DNA of 64,000 nt from Daphnia carinata (taxonomy: Eukaryota; Arthropoda; Branchiopoda; Diplostraca; Daphniidae): positions 9,022,424-9,086,423 of the forward strand of contig NC_081334.1 in the NCBI RefSeq assembly GCF_022539665.2, given 5' to 3'. Below are positions 11,585 through 27,282 of this stretch, piece by piece. The notes under the pieces are model-generated. The model ran no database searches, was not told the origin of the DNA, and saw nothing but the letters and a program-made list of their open reading frames with translations. The stretch's first letter is position 1. Each line of letters begins with the position of its first letter. The translations under genes and the position numbers were made by a program.

Positions 11585-12334
11585 GTGAATACTTCACAGT
11601 TTCGTTTCATTTGGTTTTTTTCTTTTTCTCTTTGGATACTTAGCTAAATAAAGTGTGTCCACACCATTAGGGCCGTCTTTTCGTTTATTTTTTCTTATAT
11701 AATTCTGGTTATCTATCGGGATGGCCTCGCGATCCCTCTGATAATTTGCAATTATAACGTATTTTATCATTTTAATCAACTGGTAGTTTTCGACGACGAT
11801 CTTAAAATTAAGTTCAATGTTCTCCCCAACGCAATTGCTCTAGGACGGGAAGCCAATAATAAAGAAAGCTTGAATGCAATGGTTGGTGCCTTTATTTATC
11901 ATTTTATGCCCTTAGAAGCTCAGGCTACTTACCCCTTAACTGGAAGGCCATGATGGAGCATAAAAAATAGTCTACCCAAGAATAAGTTCCCCTCTCATCT
12001 CAAAACTGCGCTCAATAGTATTTCCACTTTTAATGTACATCTACATATAAATTTTTTACTTATTCTTTTGTGTTTAGATTTTATTCCTACCCGCTGTGAA
12101 AAATGGCATTCTGTTACTAATTTCGACTCCAGTCGAACCAAAGAAACAATCATCGAAAAACTATAAGTAGGTGGATTTTAGGGCGGAAATGCTTCAAATC
12201 AACGTACGCTACATGAGGAAAATGACGAAGATCTTGCAGTCGCCAGTCCTCAAGATGTTTTAAAAACCTGCTTCACAAATGCCATTTGTCAGCGTATCGC
12301 ATTTATGTTTATGCATTTTGTAGCTGCCCGTCTT
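11585..12334. other. remnant interior between two LTR-like repeats
   Basis: This is about 750 bp between the two direct LTR-like copies. Plus-strand translation gives only short fragments with stops. The interior is too short for gag-pol, so the pair looks like a deleted or TRIM-like element. No clear primer-binding site or polypurine tract was found. Confidence 0.45.
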
Positions 12335-13007
12335 TGTCAGAAAATCTGACGTCCGACTCGCAGTCAGGGCATCGGGTCGGGCCTTGGAGTGAGAACACGG
12401 GTACAAACCCATGGGACGGGGACATAGAAGCCCTAGGCGGATGTCGGTCCCGCGACATAAATAACCCTACCGGTCGACGGACTAAGAGTAAGCGTGGCCG
12501 GAGGAAGAGACGTCTGCGTCGTTTATTGAAACCGGGGAACCCGGGATATGATATCCAAATATGTTGACATATTCTCCATCTATGTAGAACGGTCTCTAGC
12601 GAGAGAGGCTCGAACCGCACACCAAAAACTAACGGGAGAAAGAAGGATCGTAGTCGCCAGGAAAGCCCTTCGAGCATCGGGAAAGGGAAATTGAAGTAGC
12701 GTAGGAAGGGACTATCCCGCGGTCAGAAGAAAGAAGAGAAACGGCGACCTCTGGACCAGTGTTGAAATTAATGTTCGATTAAATTAAGTTATTTTTCGAC
12801 GGTGGCTCTTTGTAGGGGTATAAATAAGGGCCGATTAGGCCTAAGAAATGCACTCACATTTCCACACCGACGCAGTCTACACTGGTAATGGTTTCCTCTG
12901 AGTACTTCCTTGTTGTTGTGTATTGTTGTCGCTGCCTGCTGTCTGTCCCCCGCCTGCTCGCCGTTCGCCGCCTGGCCTTACAACTACTGAGTCGGCAGCC
13001 TCCGACG
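12335..13007 (+). repeat. degenerate LTR copy 2
   Basis: It starts TGTCAGAAAATCTGACGTCC and ends GTCGGCAGCCTCCGACG, paired with 9,438-11,584. The final CA is mutated to CG. It contains a TATA box (TATAAATA, 12,819-12,826). The open frames inside it (around 12,286-12,677 and 12,854-13,192) have no recognisable domains and are regarded as chance frames in GC-rich LTR sequence. Confidence 0.6.
12819..12826 (+). promoter_or_regulatory. TATA box of LTR copy 2
   Basis: TATAAATA lies in the LTR, followed about 25-30 bp later by a plausible start region. The matching place in copy 1 reads GTATGTAAGG, so copy 1 has lost the motif. Confidence 0.45.
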
Positions 13008-14593
13008 GTGGAAGATATTCCAGTCTTGGATCTATTTCCAAATGTAGTTGTTTTTTCTTTGATTTTTTTCACGCCGTTCCGCCACTGCGCCAAACTTTTT
13101 TGTTCAGCTGTGCGTATTGGTTGACTGTTCTTTTTTCACTTTTTCTCCTGATCTTTTTCTACCATTCTCGTGTTTTCGCAATTTTCCTATGAAATCGAAT
13201 GCAGACCATCATTCATTTGTTATAACTTAACCAAGTTATTCTACACACATAATACATTTTTGAGGTTGTTTTAATCATTAAGTGCCATGGTATTTAATTT
13301 ATTATACATTACTGTATATATATAGCTAGCGATATAAGCTGGCCGCATGCCGTTACTACATGCCTTAGGAAATCATAGTGAACAAGCTTCCGTTACTAGT
13401 ACTATTAGTTAGCTTACACGAAATAACTACCAAAGCCAAGTAAGCCAGCGCCATACGGGTCAAAATAAGCGTCGAAATTCAAGCTTAAATCTTAAAAAAT
13501 TGTAGCCTGAAATCAGTAGCTTGAATAGGTCTGGAGCAGTAGTAGCCCAAACCACCCCAAGGTCTGAGCTAGCTTAAAGTTTTGTACGGGATCCCTTGAA
13601 CGAGGAATATCGCCAGTGCCCGATAAATTACCTTCATCTGCACATTATACTTTTGATGGGGTTGAGCACCTGGCTCAACCCTATCACCTATGTATTAGTT
13701 GCATTAACTTCACAGTACCTGCATATTTTTAACAATTTCAGTCATACCACTGGGCGAATTCGACGCTCCCCACCCATCAAGCGTAGAAGGCAAATTACTG
13801 CTGTGGAATGAAGCGCGAATTTCACTTGCTCCTTTTTATTTCCAAAAAATATATATGGTATAGGATATATGAATATATATGTAACATATTACAAAATGTC
13901 TATTTTAAATGTGTAATGACAAAATAAGGGCGCCGCCAATGCAAATTAATTAAATGGCGTTTATCATCCGATTGTTGATAAAATTAACTTCAAAAATTAT
14001 CCTTGTTTGATAAAGTTCCACTAATGAAAAATTATCTTTGGGAATCGTTTTCAAACAACAGTAATGTTTTAATCCCACGGCAATAAATTATGATTTGGTG
14101 TGTCAAAGATAAATACATTTTATATATAAATAAACCAGGAACGAAATAGACGTAATATTTTACTCGATGCAGGCCTATAAATAATAAACAATCAAGCCTT
14201 ATTTCTACATTTACGTAGGGGCTCATTATGCTGTTATTCACTGTTAGATAACGTCGAACCGATACACCGATACATCTGATTCGAAACGAATCGTTATCGA
14301 GTATTTAAAAGCACAGATGCATCGCTGTATCGGTATCAGTATCCCCAACACTAGTTTTATGCATTAAAGTCTGCAAAAAGTGAGCCATGAGAAACCACAA
14401 CGGTGTGGCGCGACCAACACGGTGTGGCTAGCCAAGTGAACTCTGTATTGAAAACATGAGCATTGCAAACAAGATCGTCCACCGTATCTGAAAATCTTAC
14501 ATACTCTACAAGTTCCAGTTCTTAATCACGTGCCATTAAAAGATTATCGATTCGTATTTTCACTAGCAATTGCCCTGGAAAATCTAATCTGAA
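13008..14593. other. intergenic, with a hAT-like terminal sequence
   Basis: No gene is supported here. At about 14,255-14,352 there is a stretch rich in CGATAC/GTATCGG words that ends in CCCCAACACTA, the reverse complement of a TAGTGTTGG end. This is the sort of end seen on hAT-type elements. A similar end occurs at 37,680-37,701. An AT-microsatellite-like stretch lies near 13,845-13,885. The last ~200 bp are presumably the promoter and 5'UTR of the DTW gene. Confidence 0.35.
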
Positions 14594-15674
14594 ATGGACG
14601 AAGATTTTATACAGTTTGCAGATGAAATCGTCCTAGGTGAAAATGTACAAAGATCAAGTTGTGCAAAATGCAGGTATCTTCAGATTATAATATGTGTTAT
14701 TAACCATGAGATGGACAATATTCCAATGTTTTGGCAGACGTCCTCAAAGAGTTTGTTGGTGCTCATACTTACCGGAGGTACCTGTTACAATCAATGGTAA
14801 AATCATTGTTTTGCAGCATCCTGATGAAGAAAAAAGAAATCTTAAAACAGGACCAATGCTTTTCCATGGAATGTCAAGTGGTCAATGCATTATTTATTAT
14901 GGAAAGAAGTTCCCCTCTGCCAAACATGAAGGATTAAAAGAAATGCTGGAAGAACATTATACTTATGTCCTGTATCCCGGCCCCCAGTCTCGGAGCATCA
15001 CAACAATCTCAGATATTCATCCAAAAGGAGCACCATATAACCTGGTTTTGATTGATGGCACATGGCAGCAAGCCAAATCAATGTATTTTCATAGCACTTT
15101 CCTTCATTCATTGCCTCAGGTAAACTCGTTTAGGTTTTTACATGTGTTCTTATATTTTCAGTCAGAGGTAGCCGTAAATTTGTGATTTACTAGATAAAAT
15201 TTGCCAAATATAATAATCTTTATATTCATGCAATAAGAATTTGGCATGAAGCAGCATAAAACAATTTTCAACATTATAAATTGCACAACTAGGAAATCCA
15301 ATTGTTGTTGCAAAAACTATGAAAGCTTTCTGTTTACTTATAGAAATTTTTCTTGTGGGTGACACCTATAGGTTTCCTTGCCAGAGCTGGGTCCCAGTCT
15401 GTATGTTATCAGGACTCAGCCATCAGAATATTGCCTATCAACGGTGGAATCAGCAGCGTTAGCAATATCTATAATGGAAGAAGATAAAAGCATTGTTGAT
15501 AAATTAGTCCACCCCCTGAAGGCATTGTGCACATTTCAACTGAATTATGGTGCAGTAGAACACCAGGACAAGGTTACACTTTTGGAATTAGGGCAGTATA
15601 GAAAACCAGTAGGAAAACGCACAATGAAATTCCTTAGGCAAACAACTAATAAAGCGGTCCTGGGAAAGTTTTGA
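14594..15674 (+). CDS. DTWD2: DTW-domain tRNA-uridine aminocarboxypropyltransferase
   Basis: The gene has three exons: 14,594-14,673, 14,738-15,119 and 15,387-15,674, giving about 249 aa. All introns are GT-AG. Enzymes of this family transfer the 3-amino-3-carboxypropyl group of SAM to uridine in the tRNA D-loop or variable region (acp3U). A cysteine cluster (CAKC at the end of exon 1, VCWC in exon 2) is as expected. The signature DGTWQQAK follows in exon 2, around residue 145, and the C-terminal YVIRTQP..CLSTVESAA block is in exon 3. Human DTWD2 is somewhat longer, the difference being at the N-terminus. The ATG at 14,594 opens the only frame that joins the CAKC exon. DTWD1 is the alternative paralogue, but the C-terminal block fits DTWD2 better. 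A minus-strand ORF overlaps its last ~90 bp. Confidence 0.85.
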
Positions 15675-16250
15675 ATTTTCATAACCTTTCATATTATTTG
15701 CAGTGCTTTCAACCAAGGGTAATGCACTTTGTGGGTTGGAACTCTTGGTTACTAATAGCCCATGCAACCTCCTCATTTCATCAAGGTCCCTGTATAGATG
15801 TTGTTCTATGTGATCTATCCGTGGCTGTAAGGCATTCATCTAAATGAAAATACAAGTGGTGATTATAATTATTGTTAACCTTACTGTTATTGTAACAATT
15901 CACATTGTTTAAAGAGTAAGATATCTTAATCAGATGCATTGACACCTCACTGTAATCAACATTTGGATTATGACTAAGAAAATTAAGTAAATGGTTTTGT
16001 AAAATTTGCTATAGTTATGTTCATACAGTGAGAAACAAATTGAAAAATTAACGACACTCTAAGTTGTAATTTGAAATGTTGAATTTACTTCATGTAAATA
16101 TGTGCGAAATCTATCTTGTCGCGAAGACTCTGCATAGCGATTTTTTATCATATTGACAAAAACTGTCAAGCAGCATATTAAAGAGATTGCAGCTATCAAC
16201 TTTCCAGGGCGATCAAGTGGCCTCCGTGTAAAGTGATCACACAGCTGCAT
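15588..16250 (-). CDS. small single-pass membrane protein, family unknown
   Basis: There are two exons. 16,250-16,089 encodes MQLCDHFTRRPLDRPGKL, a hydrophobic segment LIAAISLICCLTVFVNMI (about residues 18-35), then a charged stretch. A consensus GTAAAT donor follows in phase 0. The second exon starts right after a TTTCATTTAG acceptor at 15,839 and encodes a heptad-like helix (IDHIEQHLYRDLDEMRRLHGLL) and a tail that stops at 15,588. The product would be about 137 aa, a membrane anchor followed by a coiled coil. I do not recognise the family. The tail overlaps the last exon of the DTWD2 gene on the opposite strand, so the real C-terminus may be shorter. Confidence 0.5.
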
Positions 16251-16581
16251 GATAAGACACTTGCATATTTAATATCTCCAGAATAGAACAATTGACGTCT
16301 TTATTTTACTTATCACAGATCACCAAGCCATTATACACATGTAGCAGAAGAAAAAACGTACGTACGTTTGTTTAGGGTTTAACTTTTACGTTTGTACATC
16401 TATGCATCATCTATTGGGCACAAGATGGACTTTGCGTATGGCTTTGACCACTGCAATGAGTAAGTTTTGTAAAGGCGACAAAAAAACGACTGAAATAAAA
16501 AATAGTGCAATACAAAATACAGAAGAAAGGAAAAAAAATTCTAAAATGCAACAAAGATACTCGAAAAAATAACTATCGAAG

Positions 16582-21648
<5,067 letters not shown>

Positions 21649-22653
21649 TTGGCTAGAATTCCCCTTGTTCTATGTCAATTTGGCAGAAATCCCAAGTCCA
21701 CTTTTCTTTTCGCTAACACAGGAAATTTTCGTGAAATGTTTCAAGATACAATAACTACAATATCTTCAGTAATATCGGAACAAGCTTCTTGCAGTTTTTT
21801 GGCTTTACACTTTTGTCCTATGAACTCTTATCTCACTTTCAATATTGGTCTATCTGCTTACTGTGTTAAACTACATGAAAAATTGAAACTGAAACAGATC
21901 TACGCCACACATAAATAATTTCTCGATCTCCGGTATCGGTACGCTAGACCAAATCACTTTACGGATTTACGGACATCAGTCAATGATTTATCGTCTCCGC
22001 AAACTTGAAATAATTGCAGACGATTTCCCGCTCACTTTCCATTAGCCATCACTCATACTTTGTGATGTTGCCAAGAGAAAATTTGCTCTGAAATCAACAA
22101 AAATTTCAGTCTTATTGACATAAGTGTTCCTTATTCAATCAATATAAGAAACATTGCCGGCAAAAAAATTTTTTAAAGTCAAAATAAAGATGTGGAAATC
22201 TAGAGACGAGTAGGAGCCTAGGAGCTAGGGATGTAGGAAAAGCCTACCAGCGGAAAATATCTGAAATATCGACCACCAGAGGGCCATTGTAGTCCGTAAC
22301 CGTTCTCAATTATCCATCTGTCATGTCAGTCAATTTTCGTTGTATGGTGTCAAGTAAAGAAACGTGAAAATTGCTCATCCCCTTTGTAAAATTCAAATGA
22401 GTTAATTTGCTCTTTCATCCTACACTTCAGCAGTGACGAAACAGGTAATAGGAATTAGAAGACGTGGATTTTCCCCACTGTGATGGAATTCGGTTTGCGA
22501 GTGAACGGTCGATATTGCAGATTTGGTGCTAGAGTTGTAACCGGATGCCTGCTGGGGCGTGGATATCCGTTAGGAACTTAGGACTAATTGGAACGTTTTG
22601 TTTAATTTTTTACCCAGGATACCTATTTTTTATCACATTCTGCCCCAACACAC
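21649..22653. promoter_or_regulatory. divergent BLM / par-6 intergenic region
   Basis: About 1 kb separates the two divergent start codons. A CAG|GTAATAGG donor-like site near 22,444 suggests a 5' untranslated exon of par-6 starting around 22,330-22,440. A plus-strand open frame (21,649-21,918) overlaps BLM exon 1 and shows no domain. No TATA box is obvious. Confidence 0.4.
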
Positions 22654-23998
22654 ATGTCAAAATTAGTGAAACTTCAAATGTCTCCACCGAGGACAGACTC
22701 AAATTTTGTTGAAGTGAAGAGCAAAGTAAAACGGATTGTTACCTAAACTAATAAGTTCAGATTGTTAATACCATTTCACTTTCAGTTTGTGGCTGAATTT
22801 AGAAGATTCAGTCTGAACAAGAAAGTGTTGCCAAAGTATGAAGATTTCAGAAAATTGCTTGAACAACTACATGGCTTACAAATCGAACCTTTCTACATAA
22901 GTTATACAGGTTAGCACTTGTACCAAAAATATATGAAGTTCATTTAGCAACTAACAATTTCGGCATTGGATTACAGATCCAAATGATGGTGATCTACTGC
23001 CTATCAACAATGATGACAACTTTGCCAGAGCTTTGCAGGCAGCACGTCCTTTATTGAGAATTCATATACAAAGAAGAGGAGAATCACAAGATGATGAACT
23101 GCATCAGCACTTGGCCTCTAAAAAGAATATCATATCGTCAATACTAGGAACACCTAAAACCAGACCACACATTAGTATATCATACCCAAAGGAATTTCGA
23201 CAAGTATGTTATGAATATTCATTTAGCTTCTTTTGATTAAGTCAGTTGATTTTATAACTATCCTAATTACGTCATTCACAAATTTCCAGTGTTGATTGTT
23301 TACCTGTTGCTTTAGTTGGTTGTCTTATTTCACTTTCCTTGTTGCATTATGCTTGTTTTGGCATTAAACTGAGTTGTTAACTGTTAAACAGGTTTCAGCT
23401 ATTATTGATGTAGATGTTGTGCCCGATTCCTGCCGTCGAGTAAGGCTGCTCAAGCATGGCTCTGAACGACCGCTTGGATTTTACATTCGGGATGGCACGT
23501 CCGTACGGGTCACGCCTGATGGATTAGAAAAAGTCCCCGGAATATTTATTTCAAGGTACGGATAGACGTAAATTAAAAATGTTATTGTCGTCAAGTGTAA
23601 TTGGAACGTGTTACATATGTAGATTGGTTCCTGGCGGATTGGCCGAATCAACTGGTCTTCTTGCCGTCAACGACGAAGTGTTGGAAGTGAATGGAATTGA
23701 AGTTGCCGGCAAGTCACTAGACCAGGTAACCGACATGATGGTTGCCAACAGCGCCAACTTGATCATCACGGTTAAGCCGGCCAACCAGCGAGGTGTACTG
23801 ACTTTGTCACGAACTTCGCATAATGACACTATGACGTCTTATTCGACCATAGCGTCAATGGTTCACTCCGACGAGGACCATGAAGAAGACGAGGCCGACG
23901 ACTTAGACGAGATTAAAGATCTAACCATGCAGACCAGTGCTAGCAGTGGAAGCGATAGGACCAGCAACGCAAAAGATGATGGCATCCTTCACTTATAA
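22654..23998 (+). CDS. par-6: partitioning defective protein 6 (PB1, semi-CRIB, PDZ)
   Basis: Five coding exons (22,654-22,725; 22,786-22,909; 22,977-23,203; 23,392-23,555; 23,623-23,998) give 320 aa with all GT-AG introns in matching phases. Par-6 is the scaffold of the Par polarity complex, linking aPKC and Cdc42 at the cell cortex. The N-terminal PB1 domain ([16 protein letters not shown]... and [16 protein letters not shown], residues about 20-105) binds a[22 protein letters not shown] (about 135-155) is the partial CRIB motif that binds Cdc42. The PDZ domain follows ([12 protein letters not shown]... and [20 protein letters not shown], about 165-255). The acidic/Ser-rich tail is family-typical. 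The start is the only ATG in frame with the PB1 exon. Confidence 0.95.
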
Positions 23999-24094
23999 GA
24001 TATCATGATTTAAGGTCGATAATTCCCTTGTTGAAATAAGGGGAAAAAACATTCCGTTCAAGTCCCTATTTTTTAAGCAAATGAAAGTGTATAA

Positions 24095-24100
24095 AATAAA
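24095..24100 (+). terminator. polyadenylation signal of par-6
   Basis: AATAAA lies about 95 bp downstream of the par-6 stop codon, the first such hexamer on this strand after the gene, and is followed by a GT-rich stretch. Confidence 0.6.
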
Positions 24101-24506
24101 GTGTCATCTTTTGCCTAAGTGTGCGCAAAGTTCTTGGTCCATGCGTGCAATTAGCTCCCGTCCATTCTTCTATGTCTTTTTCCCTAGATTTCTAGTTAAG
24201 AGAAACGTGTGTGCCTTCCAACATTTACCGGCCTTTTATTGGTAACTTGCAAATGACTAAACGATGAATCAAGCTCTACTCGATTCATCGGCACAAATAC
24301 AATCGTAAAGAACACACTATGGTATCCCATCTTTCTAACCTTTGTATTGTCAAAGCTTTTGATGTATCATAGTAGTACAGTGGGAAACAAAATTAAAATT
24401 TAAGAATAAACCGGCTTGGTACCTGGGTGTTATCACGATTCTCCACCAAGAATCTACAAAATTCAAGACAAGTAGAATTAGTGCACTTTCTATAACACGC
24501 CGAGAG

Positions 24507-26379
24507 CTAATTTCTAGGGAGACAATAACCCACCTCGCGGGCGGTTGATCGAATAAAATCTTTCTTTGTTTTCTCTAATTCGCATTCAGGGAACTTATCG
24601 TACACCTGGCGACACAAGTTTTTCATGGTCATATCTTCAAGGTTTGCGCCTTTCAAAATTTGTTTGATAGTATTGGCCAGCTCATCATTCTAGACACAAA
24701 AAGATACTTAATTCAATGGCGGCAGAGAGAAAATTTTTAGTTTACCGTCGGCTCTATTGACTTTGCTGTCGCTGGACTTTTTACTGTGCTAGGCGAATCG
24801 TTGACTAACTTTTCATCATTATCAGCCACTGATTTCTTGGGCGAAGTTGATGGTTCTTTCATAGACTTTTTATTTTCCTTTTCCTTGTCTACTGGTTTAT
24901 CAATGGACTTTTCATCTTCGATAGTCTTGTCCACTTCTTGATCAATCAATTTTTTATCTTCTTCTGAATCGGAATTTTCGATAGGTGCCGATTTCTTTTT
25001 CCCCTTATTCGTGAGCGGTAATTTAATTTTAATCTCAGACTTTTTCGGTGATTTCTTCGGTGGTTTCTTTTTCGAGTTCGTAGCTGAAACTTCTTTGTTT
25101 TCCTTGCTAGCTACGGCTTTTTTGGTTGCTTTCGGTGTTGTGACCTCTTTAGTTGGTTTTGGTGTTGAAACATTTTTGTTGGCTTTTTTTACCGGTGTTG
25201 GCTTCGGCGATTCTTCCTTTTCAGATGAATGATTTTCCTCATCCCCTTCTTCGTCGGAGGTGCTTGAATCGTCTTCAACGGTTTCAGATGATGTAATATT
25301 TTTCTTTGGACTGCTCTTTGCCGATTTGTCGCCATCCTGCTTAGCACTAGTTTTCTTTTTACTTTCTTTCGTTGCCTTTTTGTTTTTTTTAGCAACAGGT
25401 TTACTGCTGGGATTTGGGCACAAACAAAATTCCAGTATTCTTTCAATTACACCCTCTTTTGTTCCACTTTTTTCAAGGCACAATATTTGGCAGATGAATT
25501 TTAAGTCAGTTAAGGTGTTCCTAGTAAGCAATATATAAAAATGAACATACATGCTTCTCTATAATAAAAAAAAGTAGCTTTACTTTTCCAACATGTGTTT
25601 TCTGCTTTCAAATTCCTTATCCTCTTTATTAAATGGATATCCAGAAAATTCTCTAATATTTTTCTTAATCTCATGAGCTGTTCCTGGTCTCTTGAATAAG
25701 AGACGGTGAAGGAGAACCATATCTGATTGTTTAACACTCTAAATAAAACAAGGAAAAGACAAGATATTAAAACAATTTGCTAAATGCATGTATCTAATGG
25801 GACAACTACCTGAAGCTGAGCCAAGATTTTGGGTGATGTTCCAAGCTTTATTCCTTTACCTGGCATAAGTTCATTTTTACGGCGATCAGGACTCTCTGTT
25901 GAAGCAGAACTGTTAATATTAAGCCTCTCCACCTGTTTACGAACACGAGTTCCTGTAACTTCTGGTGAACGATCCAAAAGACCAACAGGAGCTTTCTCAT
26001 CTATGCCAAACAAGAATTATTTACCTAGACTTCATACATCATCTTATATAACATTACCATCTTCTGATTCACTTTCATCTTCTTTGTCTGAAGGAGGTGT
26101 TTCTTCAGTCTTTGATTTTTTTTTTGAAGGTGTTGCCTTTGGAAAAGGCCTTTTTCTTTTCTGTCCTTTACTTTTACTTTCAATTACATCATTCTCTTCG
26201 TCCGAGACACTCTATTAAATAAACAGCAACAACACGAAATAAAAACCGTGCTTGTAAAATGGATTGGCGGGAAACGAGTTGGACTTAGTATAGTGAGTAA
26301 GGACGCAAAGACAGACAATACAATTTATGTAGACTAACGTCAAGCTTACCTTTTCATCGACAACTTCGTTCTCCGACAT
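24507..26379 (-). CDS. dek: DEK-type chromatin protein (SAP-like and DEK_C domains)
   Basis: The gene is multi-exon, about 480 aa. Exon 1 (26,379-26,350) encodes MSENEVVDEK and ends at GTAAGC. The next exons carry an acidic/basic N-terminus (KSKGQKRKRPFPK). Further blocks are SPKILAQLQ, LHRLLFKRPGTAHEIKKNIREFSGY near 25,700-25,620, and a SAP-like DNA-binding segment (LTDLKFICQILCLEKSGTKE, near 25,510-25,440). A long Lys/Ser/Glu-rich region (25,430-24,750) follows. The last exon has the DEK_C fold (NDELANTIKQILKGANLED... and YDKFPECELEKTKKDFIRS), stopping at 24,507. DEK binds chromatin and influences DNA topology, splicing and histone deposition. Domain order matches the animal family well. 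Confidence 0.88.
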
Positions 26380-27282
26380 TTCTTAATAGTATGAATGTAT
26401 TCTAACGAGAAGTTGATAAAATTTAAAAAAACCTAAATTCGTTTTCACTTTGTTAACAAGTGTAGCATCAACATTCAATAACTTGAAACAAAAGACTAAC
26501 GCCTATACCCTGCGCTTCAGTGGTTTAAGCGTCATCTCACCAGGTGGTCTGTTTTGAAAAATGGCGCGAAGATGCAATGGCAAATGCATGGACTTGGGGA
26601 AGTAGACGGAGTTCGTTAAAACGTTATCGGTTTATTACAGATAAATACGATCAGTTCAAGAATATTTACACACTCTGCCATTTAACGGCCTCGCCACATA
26701 AAAACATCAGAATCGTTAGTTACCGCCAGCTAAGTATATGTCAAACAGAAATTTCGACAAGAACTGGTTCAAGGATTCTAGGTTAAAATCAAATATATAA
26801 AACATTCGCCGATTTTGTGCGCCATGTTTAAGAGTGGGAAATAAGAAAGTTGTTGACTCGTTGAGTTGGAACGACATGTCATAAGGAAATTGAACAGGAT
26901 TTGGAAGGGAATACATTTTCAGCACACACAACGACGTGACCAGAGACAATGTGTTAACAGAAAAGAAGAGACGGAAATTTGAAACAGTTTTCACTCAGTT
27001 GTAGCACTCCCCCAATCCAGCGAATGATATATTGCATAGCAGCGCTGAAAAAAGATTCTACGAGCTCGCAAAATGAACAAGCAAAGTGAAAAGGAATCAT
27101 GGATAATGCAACGCTGGGGAGGAGTGATATCCGACACGAAAGAGGGGAAGGACTCGATACATCCCATCAATGAGAACAACCCGCGAAACCGGAATTTTCC
27201 ACATAGAATTGACACATTGACAGACGACACCATTTTTTTTTATTTTTCATTTTTTTTGTGTGTGTAGGGGGGATGGCTTTCT
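26380..27282. other. intergenic between DEK and the NACHT-WD gene
   Basis: This holds the DEK promoter side and the 3' flank of the NACHT-WD gene. An open frame at 26,544-26,786 (+) has no recognisable domain and no splice context. A T-rich run lies near 27,231-27,258. Confidence 0.4.

Noticed and set aside
12286-12677. Overlapping 93- and 122-codon frames on both strands
   Set aside because: GC-rich LTR sequence open on both strands; no recognisable domain and the frames are broken in the partner LTR.
24737-25552. Plus-strand frames opposite the DEK Lys-rich exon
   Set aside because: Shadow frames (Phe/Leu-rich) of the AAG/AAA- and GAA-rich minus-strand coding sequence.
26544-26786. 80-codon plus-strand frame beside DEK
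   Set aside because: No recognised domain, no splice sites, and it sits in the divergent flank of DEK.
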